Made by a program: the position numbers and the translations under genes. 36,597 nt of DNA from Deltaproteobacteria bacterium (GTDB taxonomy: Bacteria; Desulfobacterota; GWC2-55-46; DRQE01). Where the stretch lies: positions 1 through 36,597 of the forward strand of contig JACRCI010000102.1 of the NCBI GenBank assembly GCA_016219105.1, read 5' to 3'. The notes beneath the pieces were generated by a model. It was not told the DNA's origin and did not search any database. It was given only the letters and a program-made list of their open reading frames with translations. Positions within the stretch are counted from its first letter, which is position 1; every line of letters begins with the position of its first letter. Positions 8,154 through 17,390 of this stretch are shown in pieces.

Positions 8154-9182
8154 TTAATGCGTATCTTCAGGCGAGGCGGGAATATCCCGTGTGATGAGCA
8201 TGTTGCATCCGGACTGCCTTAAACAGTTCTCCGTGTTACTGCCTATATCGAGGGTTTCGTCGGCGTGCACGCCGACCCTGCCCATAATTAGAAGCGACGG
8301 TCTTACCTTCTCCACATGTCTTAATATCTGGTCGTAAGGCTTGCCCACAAGGAGGGTTGTTTCCATGACGAGGCCGTCCGCCTTCGCGATATCATTTGCG
8401 GTATCGAGGTGGCCCTGATATATCCTGGCAAGGCCGCTGTCTATAATTTCGCCGTGAAGCGTCTCCTGTTCCTTGAATCTGAAAAGCCTGCCCGCCTCCT
8501 CGGAGAGTATGCCCGCGATGTTCCTGAAGGCCGAATAATGGAAGTGCGGGTCGTAAGCGGAAACCGTCTCGACGGCCGCGCCAAAAGCCTTCCCGAGCGC
8601 CATGGCCTTTCTAACCCCCGCAAATGAATCCGGGCTGCCGTCCACCGCAACAACGATCTTCCCGTCCATCAGCCTCTCTTCCTTTACCACCAGGACATCG
8701 GTTCTCGCCCTTCTTGCCACCCTCTCGCATACGCTTCCTATCTGGCTTTTCTCGGTTGCACCAAGCCCCAGGGCGCCCAGTATGACCAGGTCATAAGTAT
8801 TATTCGGGGCGTTACCCTGCAGTTCCTTGACTATCTCAAGGTAGTTCTTGCCTTCCATCGTCTTTCCGGACGATCCGAGGTCAGCCCTCTTGCACCTGTC
8901 CTCAAATACCGTTATATAGGATTCGGCTATAATCTGGAGGCCCTTTGCGATAAGGATATTGTGATTGTCCCTCTGCCTCTTCAACTCCGTTTCTTTTTGG
9001 TACTGTGGCGGGAGGGTGAACTCCATCTGCTTGAAGCGGTTTTCATGGAGCGCCGCGGCATAGACATGGCAGCCGGTAAGGAGGGTGTTGAATTTTTCGG
9101 CAAGGGAGACGCCTATGTCCACGCCCCAGTTGGAATGGCGCGAGTTGTCGAGGCAGATAAGGGCATTTTTATATTTATGCAT
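8154..9182 (-). CDS. Universal stress protein, tandem UspA domains
   Basis: 342 residues. Both UspA domains keep the ATP-binding pattern G-x2-G-x9-G-S: GALG...IGS in domain 1 and GRVG...IGS in domain 2. The first domain (about 1-165) has extra length around NRFKQMEFTLPPQYQKETELK, the second starts GKIVVAVDGSPDSF. It lies between the diheme cytochrome gene (55 bp upstream) and the radical SAM gene (30 bp downstream), so it appears co-transcribed with the respiratory genes. This suggests a role tied to respiratory or redox stress; no enzymatic reaction can be inferred. It is not a close copy of the universal stress protein at the left end. Confidence 0.9.
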   Translation of the reverse strand: MHKYKNALICLDNSRHSNWGVDIGVSLAEKFNTLLTGCHVYAAALHENRFKQMEFTLPPQYQKETELKRQRDNHNILIAKGLQIIAESYITVFEDRCKRADLGSSGKTMEGKNYLEIVKELQGNAPNNTYDLVILGALGLGATEKSQIGSVCERVARRARTDVLVVKEERLMDGKIVVAVDGSPDSFAGVRKAMALGKAFGAAVETVSAYDPHFHYSAFRNIAGILSEEAGRLFRFKEQETLHGEIIDSGLARIYQGHLDTANDIAKADGLVMETTLLVGKPYDQILRHVEKVRPSLLIMGRVGVHADETLDIGSNTENCLRQSGCNMLITRDIPASPEDTH

Positions 9183-9237
9183 AACGCGGGAAGGCTCACT
9201 TGCGCCTATTTTATCATTATTTCATTGTTAAGTCCAT

Positions 9238-10248
9238 TTACTTCTTGCCTTTTGAAAATCCCTTTGCATAGACTATCGCAAGCCAGATGGCGCGCGGCGG
9301 ATATTGCTCAAGCCAGGGCATCATAGCGGTCTCCGGGAGGCCTTTAGAGACGCTGTCAAACCAATCGGCGTCCGTCCAGTCCTTTAATTTCTTTCCCTCC
9401 CTGCCCGGCCTCTTCGATACGGAATCAGGGTTTCTCAGGTCCCTCGCCCCCTCCATCAGAGGCACGCCGTCTCTGCCGTGGCAGCCGCCGCAATTAAGCC
9501 CGGAATAGAGGTTTCCTTCAAAAACCTTCTTGCCCAGCGCAATCATATCCGGGTCTTCATCCCATCTTACCATGGGCCCCGCGTCCTCTTTTCCCGTTAC
9601 CGGCATCGCCTCTTTGCTCCACCCCGTCTTCAGATATGCTATCAACGCCCCCAACTCATCTTCCGAAATCTCCTCTCCGAAATAAGTCGGCATGGCGGTT
9701 TTTGACTTCTCGTCTTCAAACCCCTTGGGCACTTCCGCCCTCGGGTCAACTATGCTCTTCTTCAAAAATTCCTCGTCGCTGAGCCCTATCTGCCACAGAT
9801 CAAAATTCGGGCCCCGCATCGAGGTGCCCATGTCTTTAAATTTATGGCAGTTGCTGCATTTCTGCATCTTGAAGACGCCCTCGCCGGCTTTGATAGCCTC
9901 TGGCCCGCTCAAGGCCGAGAGTTTTACCGGAGGTTTTCTGAACTCCCCCATTTCAACCTCCGGGTCAAACTGGGGGAGGATGGCGGCAACACCGGTATAA
10001 AAGCCGGCAGACAAGGCTATGAGTATAGCAAAATAGATAAAGGCCCTTAGCCCCATAAGCATCTTTATGGGTGGAAGGTCTATGATGATGTAAAAAATAA
10101 AACAGGCGAAGGCATACATATTGAATACCAAGATGAATAACGGAGGAAACCCGGCCTTATACGTAACCGCTATCATGATCGCGGCGCCGATGATATATCC
10201 TATAAACTTCCTGACCCATCGGTTCTTGATAAGATTACCCAATTGCAT
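9238..10248 (-). CDS. Membrane-anchored diheme cytochrome c
   Basis: 336 residues. Three hydrophobic helices (about 14-32, 37-56, 68-91) anchor two cytochrome c domains. Heme motifs are CSNCH (131-135) and CGGCH (253-257). Likely Met axial ligands are M186 (TAMPTYFG) and M309 or M310 (ETAMMPWLEQYP). The start ATG at 10248 overlaps the stop of the CydA-like gene by one base, so translation is probably coupled and the two may form one complex. The likely role is to pass electrons to the CydA-like subunit on the periplasmic side. The fixed pairing with an oxidase core resembles CcoP/FixP in logic but not in sequence. Confidence 0.85.
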   Translation of the reverse strand: MQLGNLIKNRWVRKFIGYIIGAAIMIAVTYKAGFPPLFILVFNMYAFACFIFYIIIDLPPIKMLMGLRAFIYFAILIALSAGFYTGVAAILPQFDPEVEMGEFRKPPVKLSALSGPEAIKAGEGVFKMQKCSNCHKFKDMGTSMRGPNFDLWQIGLSDEEFLKKSIVDPRAEVPKGFEDEKSKTAMPTYFGEEISEDELGALIAYLKTGWSKEAMPVTGKEDAGPMVRWDEDPDMIALGKKVFEGNLYSGLNCGGCHGRDGVPLMEGARDLRNPDSVSKRPGREGKKLKDWTDADWFDSVSKGLPETAMMPWLEQYPPRAIWLAIVYAKGFSKGKK

Positions 10249-12083
10249 TAGCCTTCTCCCAGGTTCTTTTCCCCTGCCGATGCAGACTTTGAAAATTTAA
10301 GCTGCATCCATACAATAAAGACCAGGATAACGAAGAATATCACGGTGCTCACGGTAACTATAATAGCGGCATGTTGAAGGGTCGGGGTATATGCGTCCGG
10401 CGTAACGTCCTTGAAGACCCTGTAGACGTGGTAATTCTTTCTGGCCAATTCCCTGATAGAGCCCATCAGCCCCATCAGCCATGTGGATGAAAAAGTGACA
10501 AATATCAGCGTGAACTGTGAAACAGGATTGATTTTACCGTATTCTATCTTCCCCCTCCAAACGGCAATACGGTAAAGGACAAAATTCAACAACGTAAGAA
10601 ATACTAAAAAGAAAGCGGCTATTTTTTTCGCCGGCATAAGGACGAGATATGCAATATTCCCAGGGAGCTGTGTGGCCACCAGGTAAGCTTCCTTGGTCAT
10701 CCATGCCGGAACCATCCCTGGCTCCAGGACCATGGTGGCAAAGAAATGCGTCGGCATAAACCAGATGGCCGCGCAAACAAACATCACGACATAAGTGTAT
10801 TTCATCCACCGCATGTATTTCAGCCCCCCCACTATCCTCTGGGTGCTGAGCCATATATAATAGTTGCTGCCGATAAAGATGAAGCCTACCAATACGCCCT
10901 GAACGAGCATATACATGGAGAGCCTGTCGGACATCATATACGCCCCGATGGATGCGTCATACGCATACAGTTCCTTGGCATAGGTATAACCGGCGAACGG
11001 AAGCGGGATCATGAAAAGGAAGCCTATGGTGTTGCCTATATACCCCTGCCAGTCATAATATGCCCTCTCCTTGTCGGTCCTGGACATCAGGTACATATAT
11101 GCGCCTACGAACGCGACGATGAATCCGCCGTATGTGAAATTCCCCGTTATCCGGTGCCAATTCATGGGCCACCAGCTGAAATTGTTTATCCATGCCCATT
11201 CTCCCAATCTGGAAATCTCCTTTACCGACCCCTCCACGGTTGGGGGCGTCAGCATGAATGCCGCCGGCGCATCTATCAGGATAAGCAGTATTATGCTCCC
11301 CAAGTTGAGGAGGACGCCGATGACGATATGAATCCATTTTTTGTTCATCCTATCGAGCGGTTCCCACATATAGTAATAACTGTACATGAGGCAGGTCTCG
11401 ATGATGAAGAGTATCGGGTACCAGAAGCTGAAGAGGTCTTTAAACCCCCTGAACAGCCATGTTATGAAGGACGGGTAGAAGGTAACAAGGAGGATGAGGA
11501 AAAAACCCCCTGTAATGGCCGTAAAGCTGTAGAACATGACCACTATCTTCATGGTTTCTTTTGCCAGTCTTTCGTACCTCGGTTCCCCGCTCCTCCACCC
11601 TAATATCTCGGCGGTGATGATAAAAAACGGGACGCCGAGTATGAATGCCGCGAACAGGAGATGGAGCCGGGCTACTATCCATACCATATCCCTGTTGGAA
11701 AGCCCGAAATAGGAGAATTTAGGATACGGGAGATCCCATGCGTCTTTGCTGATCATATCCTTGTTCGGATTTGCCGGGTCGGACGATAATTCCGGAAATT
11801 CGATTGCCCCATGCGGCAGGGGAACTTCCTTCGGCGTTTTCCAATCGGCCACGGAAGGCACGGGAACGCGCGCTATACCCTCGACGGATTCAAAAAAGGC
11901 GGGACCGCCCTTCCATCTCTCGTCTTCCTCGACAAGATATTTTGAGGGCTTTTTCGCCGGCGGTTTCTCCTCCTCGGCATGCGGCGCCAGGACACCGAGA
12001 AAAGACACGACGACGAAAAGAGACACCGTGACCACAAACAGGGCGCGGCGTCCTGGAATGATATTCTGTAAATACCGCCTCAT
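10248..12083 (-). CDS. Cytochrome bd-like oxidase subunit (CydA-related), no subunit II nearby
   Basis: 611 residues with an N-terminal hydrophobic segment (about 15-35), a periplasmic stretch of about 90 residues, then a dozen or so helices. The region from ARLHLLFAAFILGVPF aligns by eye with the first CydA helix; its His fits the heme b595 ligand. NWHRITGNFTYGGF fits the segment with the second conserved His. The CydA motif MEFQFGTNW appears lost (TFYPSFITW instead), while the Glu in FIIETCLMY matches FFLEST. No CydB gene follows; a diheme cytochrome does, with one-base overlap. Similar bd-like proteins are known in Nitrospira. It may reduce O2 using electrons from cytochrome c or quinol, but an NO reductase or unknown role cannot be excluded. 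Confidence 0.8.
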   Translation of the reverse strand: MRRYLQNIIPGRRALFVVTVSLFVVVSFLGVLAPHAEEEKPPAKKPSKYLVEEDERWKGGPAFFESVEGIARVPVPSVADWKTPKEVPLPHGAIEFPELSSDPANPNKDMISKDAWDLPYPKFSYFGLSNRDMVWIVARLHLLFAAFILGVPFFIITAEILGWRSGEPRYERLAKETMKIVVMFYSFTAITGGFFLILLVTFYPSFITWLFRGFKDLFSFWYPILFIIETCLMYSYYYMWEPLDRMNKKWIHIVIGVLLNLGSIILLILIDAPAAFMLTPPTVEGSVKEISRLGEWAWINNFSWWPMNWHRITGNFTYGGFIVAFVGAYMYLMSRTDKERAYYDWQGYIGNTIGFLFMIPLPFAGYTYAKELYAYDASIGAYMMSDRLSMYMLVQGVLVGFIFIGSNYYIWLSTQRIVGGLKYMRWMKYTYVVMFVCAAIWFMPTHFFATMVLEPGMVPAWMTKEAYLVATQLPGNIAYLVLMPAKKIAAFFLVFLTLLNFVLYRIAVWRGKIEYGKINPVSQFTLIFVTFSSTWLMGLMGSIRELARKNYHVYRVFKDVTPDAYTPTLQHAAIIVTVSTVIFFVILVFIVWMQLKFSKSASAGEKNLGEG

Positions 12084-12101
12084 CTCTTTATTCTCCGATC
12101 T

Positions 12102-12905
12102 TCACCTGTTGAATATGAGCCAGCCCTCCCACAGCGGGAGCTTCTTAAACCGGATGGCTCCGTCCACAACGTCCCAATCCTCGATTGCGAGGGGGTGGTC
12201 TTCCGTCACACCCTTGCCGTGGTCTATCTTGGATTCCTGCGTCTTATTGAAATCGTTATAATACTTCGCGTAATCGTGGATGTTCTTTCTCTCAGCCTTG
12301 AAATTTATCCTCCGTTGGGGGTGGGGGCTTTTTTTATGGCCGTGGCAGCGCCGGCAGACATTTTCATAATCATACCTTTCGCCCCATGCCTCTATCTGGC
12401 TTCTTTTGAATTTTCCCTCGGTCTTTTTCATGATGACCCTGGCCTGATTTCCGCCCCTCGCCGTATGGCACATCTCGCACCCGACCTGTTCAAGGTCCGG
12501 CTCCCTGACGTTAACGGATGTCTTCAGGGGAATAAACCCGCCTTTCTGCCCATAGCCGGTGGTATGGCAGCGCAGGCAGCGCACATCCGCGGTATAGTCC
12601 GCGTTCGGGTTAAGCCCTCCCCTTCTTTTGGCCTCGGCCCTTACGCCGGGTTTCAACAATTCATACGTCCTGGCGTGCGGGGTATCCTTCCACGCCTGAT
12701 ACCAGGGGTCATGACATCTGCCGCCACACAATGTGGCCCCGGTATACATTGGTTTTCCAGGCATCGTGGTCTGCGGCTCCGCCGCCCCTGCGTAGCCGGA
12801 CAACCCGGCCGCAAGCCATAAAACAAACAATAAAAGACCTGGGTTTGACGGGCGGATATATCTCGAACCCCCTGTCATATGCCGTATCCCGAATATATTC
12901 TCCAT
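12102..12905 (-). CDS. Tetraheme cytochrome c, c554-like
   Basis: 267 residues with a signal or anchor helix (about 20-42). Four heme sites are visible: CGGRCH (60-65), CLRCH (110-114), CEMCH (143-147) and CRRCH (184-188). The first has three residues between the cysteines, confirmed in the DNA (TGT GGC GGC AGA TGT CAT). The spacing and the HTTGYG and CHGHK contexts resemble the cytochrome c554 family. It lies between actF and the CydA-like gene in the same run, so a periplasmic electron shuttle between the two complexes is likely. The ATG at 12905 has AAGG four bases upstream; a second ATG nine codons later would still keep the signal segment. Confidence 0.85.
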   Translation of the reverse strand: MENIFGIRHMTGGSRYIRPSNPGLLLFVLWLAAGLSGYAGAAEPQTTMPGKPMYTGATLCGGRCHDPWYQAWKDTPHARTYELLKPGVRAEAKRRGGLNPNADYTADVRCLRCHTTGYGQKGGFIPLKTSVNVREPDLEQVGCEMCHTARGGNQARVIMKKTEGKFKRSQIEAWGERYDYENVCRRCHGHKKSPHPQRRINFKAERKNIHDYAKYYNDFNKTQESKIDHGKGVTEDHPLAIEDWDVVDGAIRFKKLPLWEGWLIFNR

Positions 12906-12956
12906 AGCGCCTTATCCGATGCCAATCCGCGGGGAGATTGCCTTAATCCCGGATAT

Positions 12957-14075
12957 CTACTCCTTCCCAAACGTCTTATCCTCGGGAAACAACCGAGAAA
13001 AAATCTTGAGCGAAAGTATTGTAGAAGACAACCCGCCGAATATCAATGAAATATTGGTCCAGTTCGTAATGACCGGGACACCCGCGTCCGTGAACACCGG
13101 GATTATCATAAGGTACCGGTTTATCCAGACACCGATGCAGATCAGGATAGAAACCGCCGCCATGGCATTGGCCGACAATTTTATGGGCCTGAGGAGGAGG
13201 GCCAGGAACGGTATTATAAAGATGGTAAGGAGCATGAATATGAATGCCGGGGCATAATTGCCTCTCATCTGCCTGAATACCGGCTCCGAGAGGTGCGGAA
13301 GGTTGGCGTACCAGAGGGCTATATGCTGTGACCAGAACATGTATACCCAGAGGAGCACAAAACCTATGAACACCTTGCCCATGGAATCGAGGAGTTCACC
13401 GTCCATCCGCTCTCCCCGCGGTTTAGATATGAAGGCGACCGCCATAACGAAGAGGAATGCGGTTCCTCCGAGCAGATTGCCGACCCAGTAGTAAGGCGGG
13501 AATATGGAGCTTTCCCAGTGCGGGATAATCATCATGCCGAAGTCCCATGCGAGCATGGTGTTTGCCGCGACATAGAAAAAACAAACGGCCACGGCCAGAA
13601 TATTGCGCCTCTTTGTCATATCTCCGGAAGGATGCGTCCCCTTTTTTTCCCGGCGCCCGGAAGAAAAATAAAGATAGCCCGTTATGTAAAAAAGCGCATT
13701 TGATATGATATTCCTCCAGAAAAAAAGCCCCCTGCCGACCCACGGGCTTATATGGCCGCCGGGTTGATGGGGATTCGCCCAATAGAAAAGATGCTCGGCT
13801 CCGAAGAAATAGATTATGAAGAAGACAATCGCGGCGACCGGCATGAAAGAGAGCGTTATGACCTCGCCGAGCCTGGAAAAATACCGGCCCCACTCCGACC
13901 TTGTAAGCCTCATCATGGCGGAAAAGACAATGCCGGTCTGCGTAATGCCGAGGTAAAAAACAAAATTAACCGCCAGCATCGCCCACGGCGTAGTCGGCTC
14001 CCCGGCCGCGGCCGCGACGTAAGCGAAGGAGACTATACCGTTAAGCAACACCGCTATAAGCACAAAGAATATCAA
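12957..14075 (-). CDS. actF: Alternative complex III subunit F, NrfD-like membrane protein
   Basis: 372 residues, about ten hydrophobic helices and no heme or Fe-S motifs. It belongs to the NrfD/PsrC-like family, with segments such as NFVFYLGITQTGIVFSAMMRL and YWVGNLLGG also seen in ActF proteins. In alternative complex III, ActC and ActF are the two related membrane subunits that carry quinol binding and possibly ion movement. The likely start is TTG at 14075 with AGGAGG four bases upstream; no ATG fits. It follows actE by 35 bp in the order A-B-C-D-E-F. Confidence 0.88.
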   Translation of the reverse strand: MIFFVLIAVLLNGIVSFAYVAAAAGEPTTPWAMLAVNFVFYLGITQTGIVFSAMMRLTRSEWGRYFSRLGEVITLSFMPVAAIVFFIIYFFGAEHLFYWANPHQPGGHISPWVGRGLFFWRNIISNALFYITGYLYFSSGRREKKGTHPSGDMTKRRNILAVAVCFFYVAANTMLAWDFGMMIIPHWESSIFPPYYWVGNLLGGTAFLFVMAVAFISKPRGERMDGELLDSMGKVFIGFVLLWVYMFWSQHIALWYANLPHLSEPVFRQMRGNYAPAFIFMLLTIFIIPFLALLLRPIKLSANAMAAVSILICIGVWINRYLMIIPVFTDAGVPVITNWTNISLIFGGLSSTILSLKIFSRLFPEDKTFGKE

Positions 14076-14110
14076 AATGCCTCCTGCATCTTAAAACAGA
14101 CTTTTGCCCG

Positions 14111-14638
14111 TCACCACCAGGAAATGACCTGTCTCATATAGTTTGTAATATGCCACCTGTCTTCGGGGGTCAACGCATCCGCGTATCCAGGCATCTGTTC
14201 GTCCTTTCCCACGCCGCCGTACGTTATGGTAAAGTAGACGGACCCCTCGGAGAGTTTCTGCACATGCTCGCTCGTCAGGTCCGCGGGCGACATATACTTT
14301 TTGCCCACCTTTCCGTCGCCGCGACCGGTGTCCCCGTGACATAAGGCGCAGTAAATACCGTAGAGGACCTTTCCCCTGGCAAGAGATTCATCCGTGGGGG
14401 GTATGGGATTTTTAAGGATTGCCGCGGCCTCCTCTCTGGTCTTGAAGGGGAAAGGCACTATCTTCCCCTTCGTTGTCACGGTGTCTTGGGGAAAGACCAC
14501 GGCCTTTTCCTCCTGCGCCTTGTGGGAGGGCTGGGTAAACATATCCCATGACCAGGGCCAGGCAAAGGCAGACCCGGGCAGAAGGATGAACGTCAGGATT
14601 ATCGCCATGATTACCGGAAGAGAGAATCTAATCTTCAA
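14111..14638 (-). CDS. actE: Alternative complex III subunit E, monoheme cytochrome c
   Basis: 175 residues with a signal or anchor segment (about 8-26, ending GSAFA). The single heme motif is CALCH at 97-101 followed by GDTGRGDG, and M149 in EQMPGY is the probable sixth ligand. The N-terminal part before the heme domain includes IPFPFKT-like and NPIPPTDES segments typical of ActE. In the known complex ActE is a periplasmic cytochrome that passes electrons out. It overlaps actD by 11 bases, indicating tight co-expression. Confidence 0.88.
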   Translation of the reverse strand: MKIRFSLPVIMAIILTFILLPGSAFAWPWSWDMFTQPSHKAQEEKAVVFPQDTVTTKGKIVPFPFKTREEAAAILKNPIPPTDESLARGKVLYGIYCALCHGDTGRGDGKVGKKYMSPADLTSEHVQKLSEGSVYFTITYGGVGKDEQMPGYADALTPEDRWHITNYMRQVISWW

Positions 14639-15152
14639 GCTTTCTGACCTCGCTGGCGCCGCATTCCTTTAATACCCCCTCGATGTATCTCCACTTATCC
14701 CCCCCGGCATCTTCGATAATAAGACCGAAGGAATCTATCTCCGCCTCGGGGCATTGCGCCTCCCCCTTGAAATGCGGCATCCCCTCGAAATACGGCAGCC
14801 CCGCGATAGCAAAAAAACCCAGGAGGGTCATGATGACCCCGAAAAGTATGGTGCTCTCGTAAGATATGATAAGTGTCGGGGTCGCGGCGAATATGGGCCT
14901 GCCGCCCCTCGGCATAACATAAAGGGCCGAGGTCCCGAGCGCAAGGACCGTTCCAAAGAGAAACCCCAGGACCCCGCCAAACAGCGTAAAATACCGGAGG
15001 AGACTCTTCTTTTCGCCCTCGATATGCTCGATCTCATGCACCAGGGGCACGGGCGAGATTATAGTTACGCTGAAGCCCTCTCCCTTGAGTTTCTCCGAGG
15101 CCGAAAGCAGCCTGTCCACATACTTGAATAATCCGAGGACCGTTGTCCGCAT
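14628..15152 (-). CDS. actD: Alternative complex III subunit D (DUF3341)
   Basis: 174 residues. A soluble N-terminal part (VLGLFKYVDRLLSASEKLKGEGF) is followed by two hydrophobic helices (about 55-78 and 96-121), then a soluble tail containing VEGVLKECGASEV-type sequence. This layout is that of DUF3341/ActD, a small two-helix subunit with no cofactor that sits against the membrane core of alternative complex III. It starts 2 bp after actC and overlaps actE. Confidence 0.88.
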   Translation of the reverse strand: MRTTVLGLFKYVDRLLSASEKLKGEGFSVTIISPVPLVHEIEHIEGEKKSLLRYFTLFGGVLGFLFGTVLALGTSALYVMPRGGRPIFAATPTLIISYESTILFGVIMTLLGFFAIAGLPYFEGMPHFKGEAQCPEAEIDSFGLIIEDAGGDKWRYIEGVLKECGASEVRKLED

Positions 15153-15154
15153 CT

Positions 15155-16513
15155 TCAGTGACCTTCCTTTTCCATCGGAATCCCTGCATCCTCTTTGACC
15201 TCAAAGATGGATATGACCGGGAATATCTTTATGGACGCCATGAACATGGTCGCGAAAAAAAGTACCGCGCCCGCGGTTATGGACACCTCGACCCAGCTTG
15301 GGCAGTAATCTCTCCACATCCACGGCAGAAACTTTCTCGAAAGCGCGTTCGGCACTATGAGATACCTCTCAAGCCACATCCCGATAAGAACGAAGAGGCT
15401 GACCGCGAACATGCTGACCGCGCAATTCCTTACCTTTTTTACCATGAGCACAAGGGGGAGGAGCGTATTGGAAAATATCATCAGTATAAAAAGCTGCATG
15501 GACGGCGTGCTGAGGATCTTATACTTTATGTGCTCCCACTCAAACGTGTTGTCCGCATAGAGGCCGGTTATGACCTCCATTGCCGTAAGATAACTCCACA
15601 CCAGGGATATGAATAGCATCACCAGCCCCATCCTGTCGTAGTGCATCTCGGTAATATATTTTTTAAAGACGGGGCACGCCCACCGAAGGACGGAGAGCAT
15701 GATCACGACCCCCGCGAAACCGGAGAGGAGCGCGCCTGTGACAAAATACGGGGCAAATATCGTCTTGCTGTATCCCGGCACGATGGAAAGGGCGAAATCC
15801 CATGCAACGATACTGTGCACCGATACGACAAGCGGCAGTACGAACGACGAAAAGAACATGGTCGCCCTGCCCTGCACATGCCATTGCCTGTCCGTGCCGC
15901 GCCACCCCAGGGAGAGGATGGAATAGAGATGTTTTCTCCATCCGGTTGCGTGGTGCTTCAGGGACGCGAGGTCCGGTATCATCCCGAAATACAGGAATAT
16001 GGCGCTGCTTGTAAGATACGTGCTTATGGCGAAGACATCGAACGTAAGCGGCGACTGGAAACTTGTCCACAGCCGCCTGTGATTGGGGTAAGGGATTGTC
16101 CAGTAAAGGTTCCACGGACGGCCCATATGGGTAAATACAAAAAGGCCGACGAGCACGATGGCAAACAGCGTCATGGTCTCAGCCCCCCTTGCCACAGCCC
16201 TCCTCCACGGGGTCTTTGTTATATAGAGCATGGCGGAGATAAGCGTTCCGGCATGGGCAATCCCGACCCAGAAAACGAAATTAACGAGATACACTCCCCA
16301 TAAGACCGGGACGTTAAGCCCGGTCACCCCCTGCCCCACATATACCTGATACAGCCAGGGGAGGAAAAACAGCGTTACGGCCGACACGCCCATAACCGCC
16401 AGGATAATATAGTAAAGCGGCCCTGTCTTCGTCATGAAGTTTATTACATCTTCGTTTACTTCCCTGTAAGTGAACTTATTGTTTTTTTTCTCTTCCATTT
16501 CCATTTCCTTCAT
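15155..16513 (-). CDS. actC: Alternative complex III subunit C, NrfD-like membrane protein
   Basis: About 452 residues from ATG at 16513; the open frame extends upstream but only through the end of actB2, in sequence with no family resemblance. A start at 16498 is equally possible, as AAGGA lies seven bases before it. The protein has about ten membrane helices and the polysulfide reductase NrfD signature, with segments such as YLVNFVFWVGIAHAGTLISA and VAWDFALSIVPGYSKTIFAPYFVTGAL. In alternative complex III ActC holds the quinol site beside the Fe-S subunit. No cofactor motifs are present. Confidence 0.9.
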   Translation of the reverse strand: MKEMEMEEKKNNKFTYREVNEDVINFMTKTGPLYYIILAVMGVSAVTLFFLPWLYQVYVGQGVTGLNVPVLWGVYLVNFVFWVGIAHAGTLISAMLYITKTPWRRAVARGAETMTLFAIVLVGLFVFTHMGRPWNLYWTIPYPNHRRLWTSFQSPLTFDVFAISTYLTSSAIFLYFGMIPDLASLKHHATGWRKHLYSILSLGWRGTDRQWHVQGRATMFFSSFVLPLVVSVHSIVAWDFALSIVPGYSKTIFAPYFVTGALLSGFAGVVIMLSVLRWACPVFKKYITEMHYDRMGLVMLFISLVWSYLTAMEVITGLYADNTFEWEHIKYKILSTPSMQLFILMIFSNTLLPLVLMVKKVRNCAVSMFAVSLFVLIGMWLERYLIVPNALSRKFLPWMWRDYCPSWVEVSITAGAVLFFATMFMASIKIFPVISIFEVKEDAGIPMEKEGH

Positions 16514-16542
16514 TTTCCGCCGTCCGGACTTGAAAATTTTCC

Positions 16543-17325
16543 TTACCCTTCGCGTTCCGAAGGGCCTTCCGCCATAACCCTCTTCAGATATATCACGGAG
16601 GGGTCCGTGTTGAGTTCCTCGAGCAGCCTGTACCTTCTCGGATTCCTCGCCATCCTGGAGACGCTGCTCTCCGGGTCGTTTAAATCCCCGAAGACAAGCG
16701 CCCCCGTCGGACATGTCTGGACGCAGGCCGGCTTGACCTCCCCGTCTTTTATCTCCCTTTTTTCGTCCTTTGCCCTGTCCTTCGCAACCCGTATCCTCTG
16801 GATGCAGAATGTGCATTTTTCCATCACACCCATCTCCCTTACCGTAAGGTCCGGGTTTAACTGTTCATCCAGGGGCTTGTCCCATTTGTAGGTAAACCAG
16901 TTGAAGCGGCGGACATCGTAAGGGCAATACGTGGCGCACGTGAATGTCCCGACGCAGCGGTTATATACCTGAACGTTCAGACCGTCCTGGTTGTGGTAGG
17001 TCGCATAAACGGGGCAGCCTATTTCGCAGGGCGCGCTGGAGCAATTCTGGCACATGATCGGTATGAATTTGACCTTTATATCCGGATATTCCCCTTCCAC
17101 ATACCTCTCTATCCGTATCCAGTTAAGGGCTCTGCCCTTGCGGCATTCTTCCTTCCCTACCGTGGCGCTGTTATTTTCGGCACGGCAGGCCACGACACAC
17201 GCGCCGCATCCGTTGCACATGTCGAGGTCAACGACCATGGTCCATCTGTAATCGAATTTCTTGTAGTAGCCAGGGACGCGGTAGTCCCTGAATTTTTCCG
17301 CAATCCTCTTTAATATGCCCTCCAA
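16543..17325 (-). CDS. actB: Alternative complex III iron-sulfur subunit (ActB C-terminal half as a separate gene)
   Basis: 260 residues. Cluster ligands: C37, C40, C43, C47; C92, C95, C100, C104; C124, C130, C134; C171, C174 and C201, C205. The third group, CVGTFTCATYCP, has only three cysteines, as in known ActB proteins where this site holds a [3Fe-4S] cluster; the others should be [4Fe-4S]. The protein passes electrons from the membrane subunits to the hemes. The start is TTG at 17325 with AGGAGG nine bases upstream. In many bacteria this domain is fused to the molybdopterin-type domain; here they are separate genes 65 bp apart. Confidence 0.9.
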   Translation of the reverse strand: MEGILKRIAEKFRDYRVPGYYKKFDYRWTMVVDLDMCNGCGACVVACRAENNSATVGKEECRKGRALNWIRIERYVEGEYPDIKVKFIPIMCQNCSSAPCEIGCPVYATYHNQDGLNVQVYNRCVGTFTCATYCPYDVRRFNWFTYKWDKPLDEQLNPDLTVREMGVMEKCTFCIQRIRVAKDRAKDEKREIKDGEVKPACVQTCPTGALVFGDLNDPESSVSRMARNPRRYRLLEELNTDPSVIYLKRVMAEGPSEREG

Positions 17326-17390
17326 CTACTTTACCCTCCTTTTCCTCGGCCGGCGGCCAGGGAGCCTTTTTACGAAAAGGCCTTTGCCCA

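Noticed and set aside
10746-11603. Plus-strand open frame opposite the CydA-like gene (285 codons)
   Set aside because: Rich in His, Arg and Pro with no family motif; the minus-strand gene has membrane helices and conserved His residues.
16514-16816. N-terminal extension of actC by 101 codons
   Set aside because: The extension overlaps the actB2 coding region in another frame and reads as low-complexity Gly/Arg sequence; family alignment begins near 16500.
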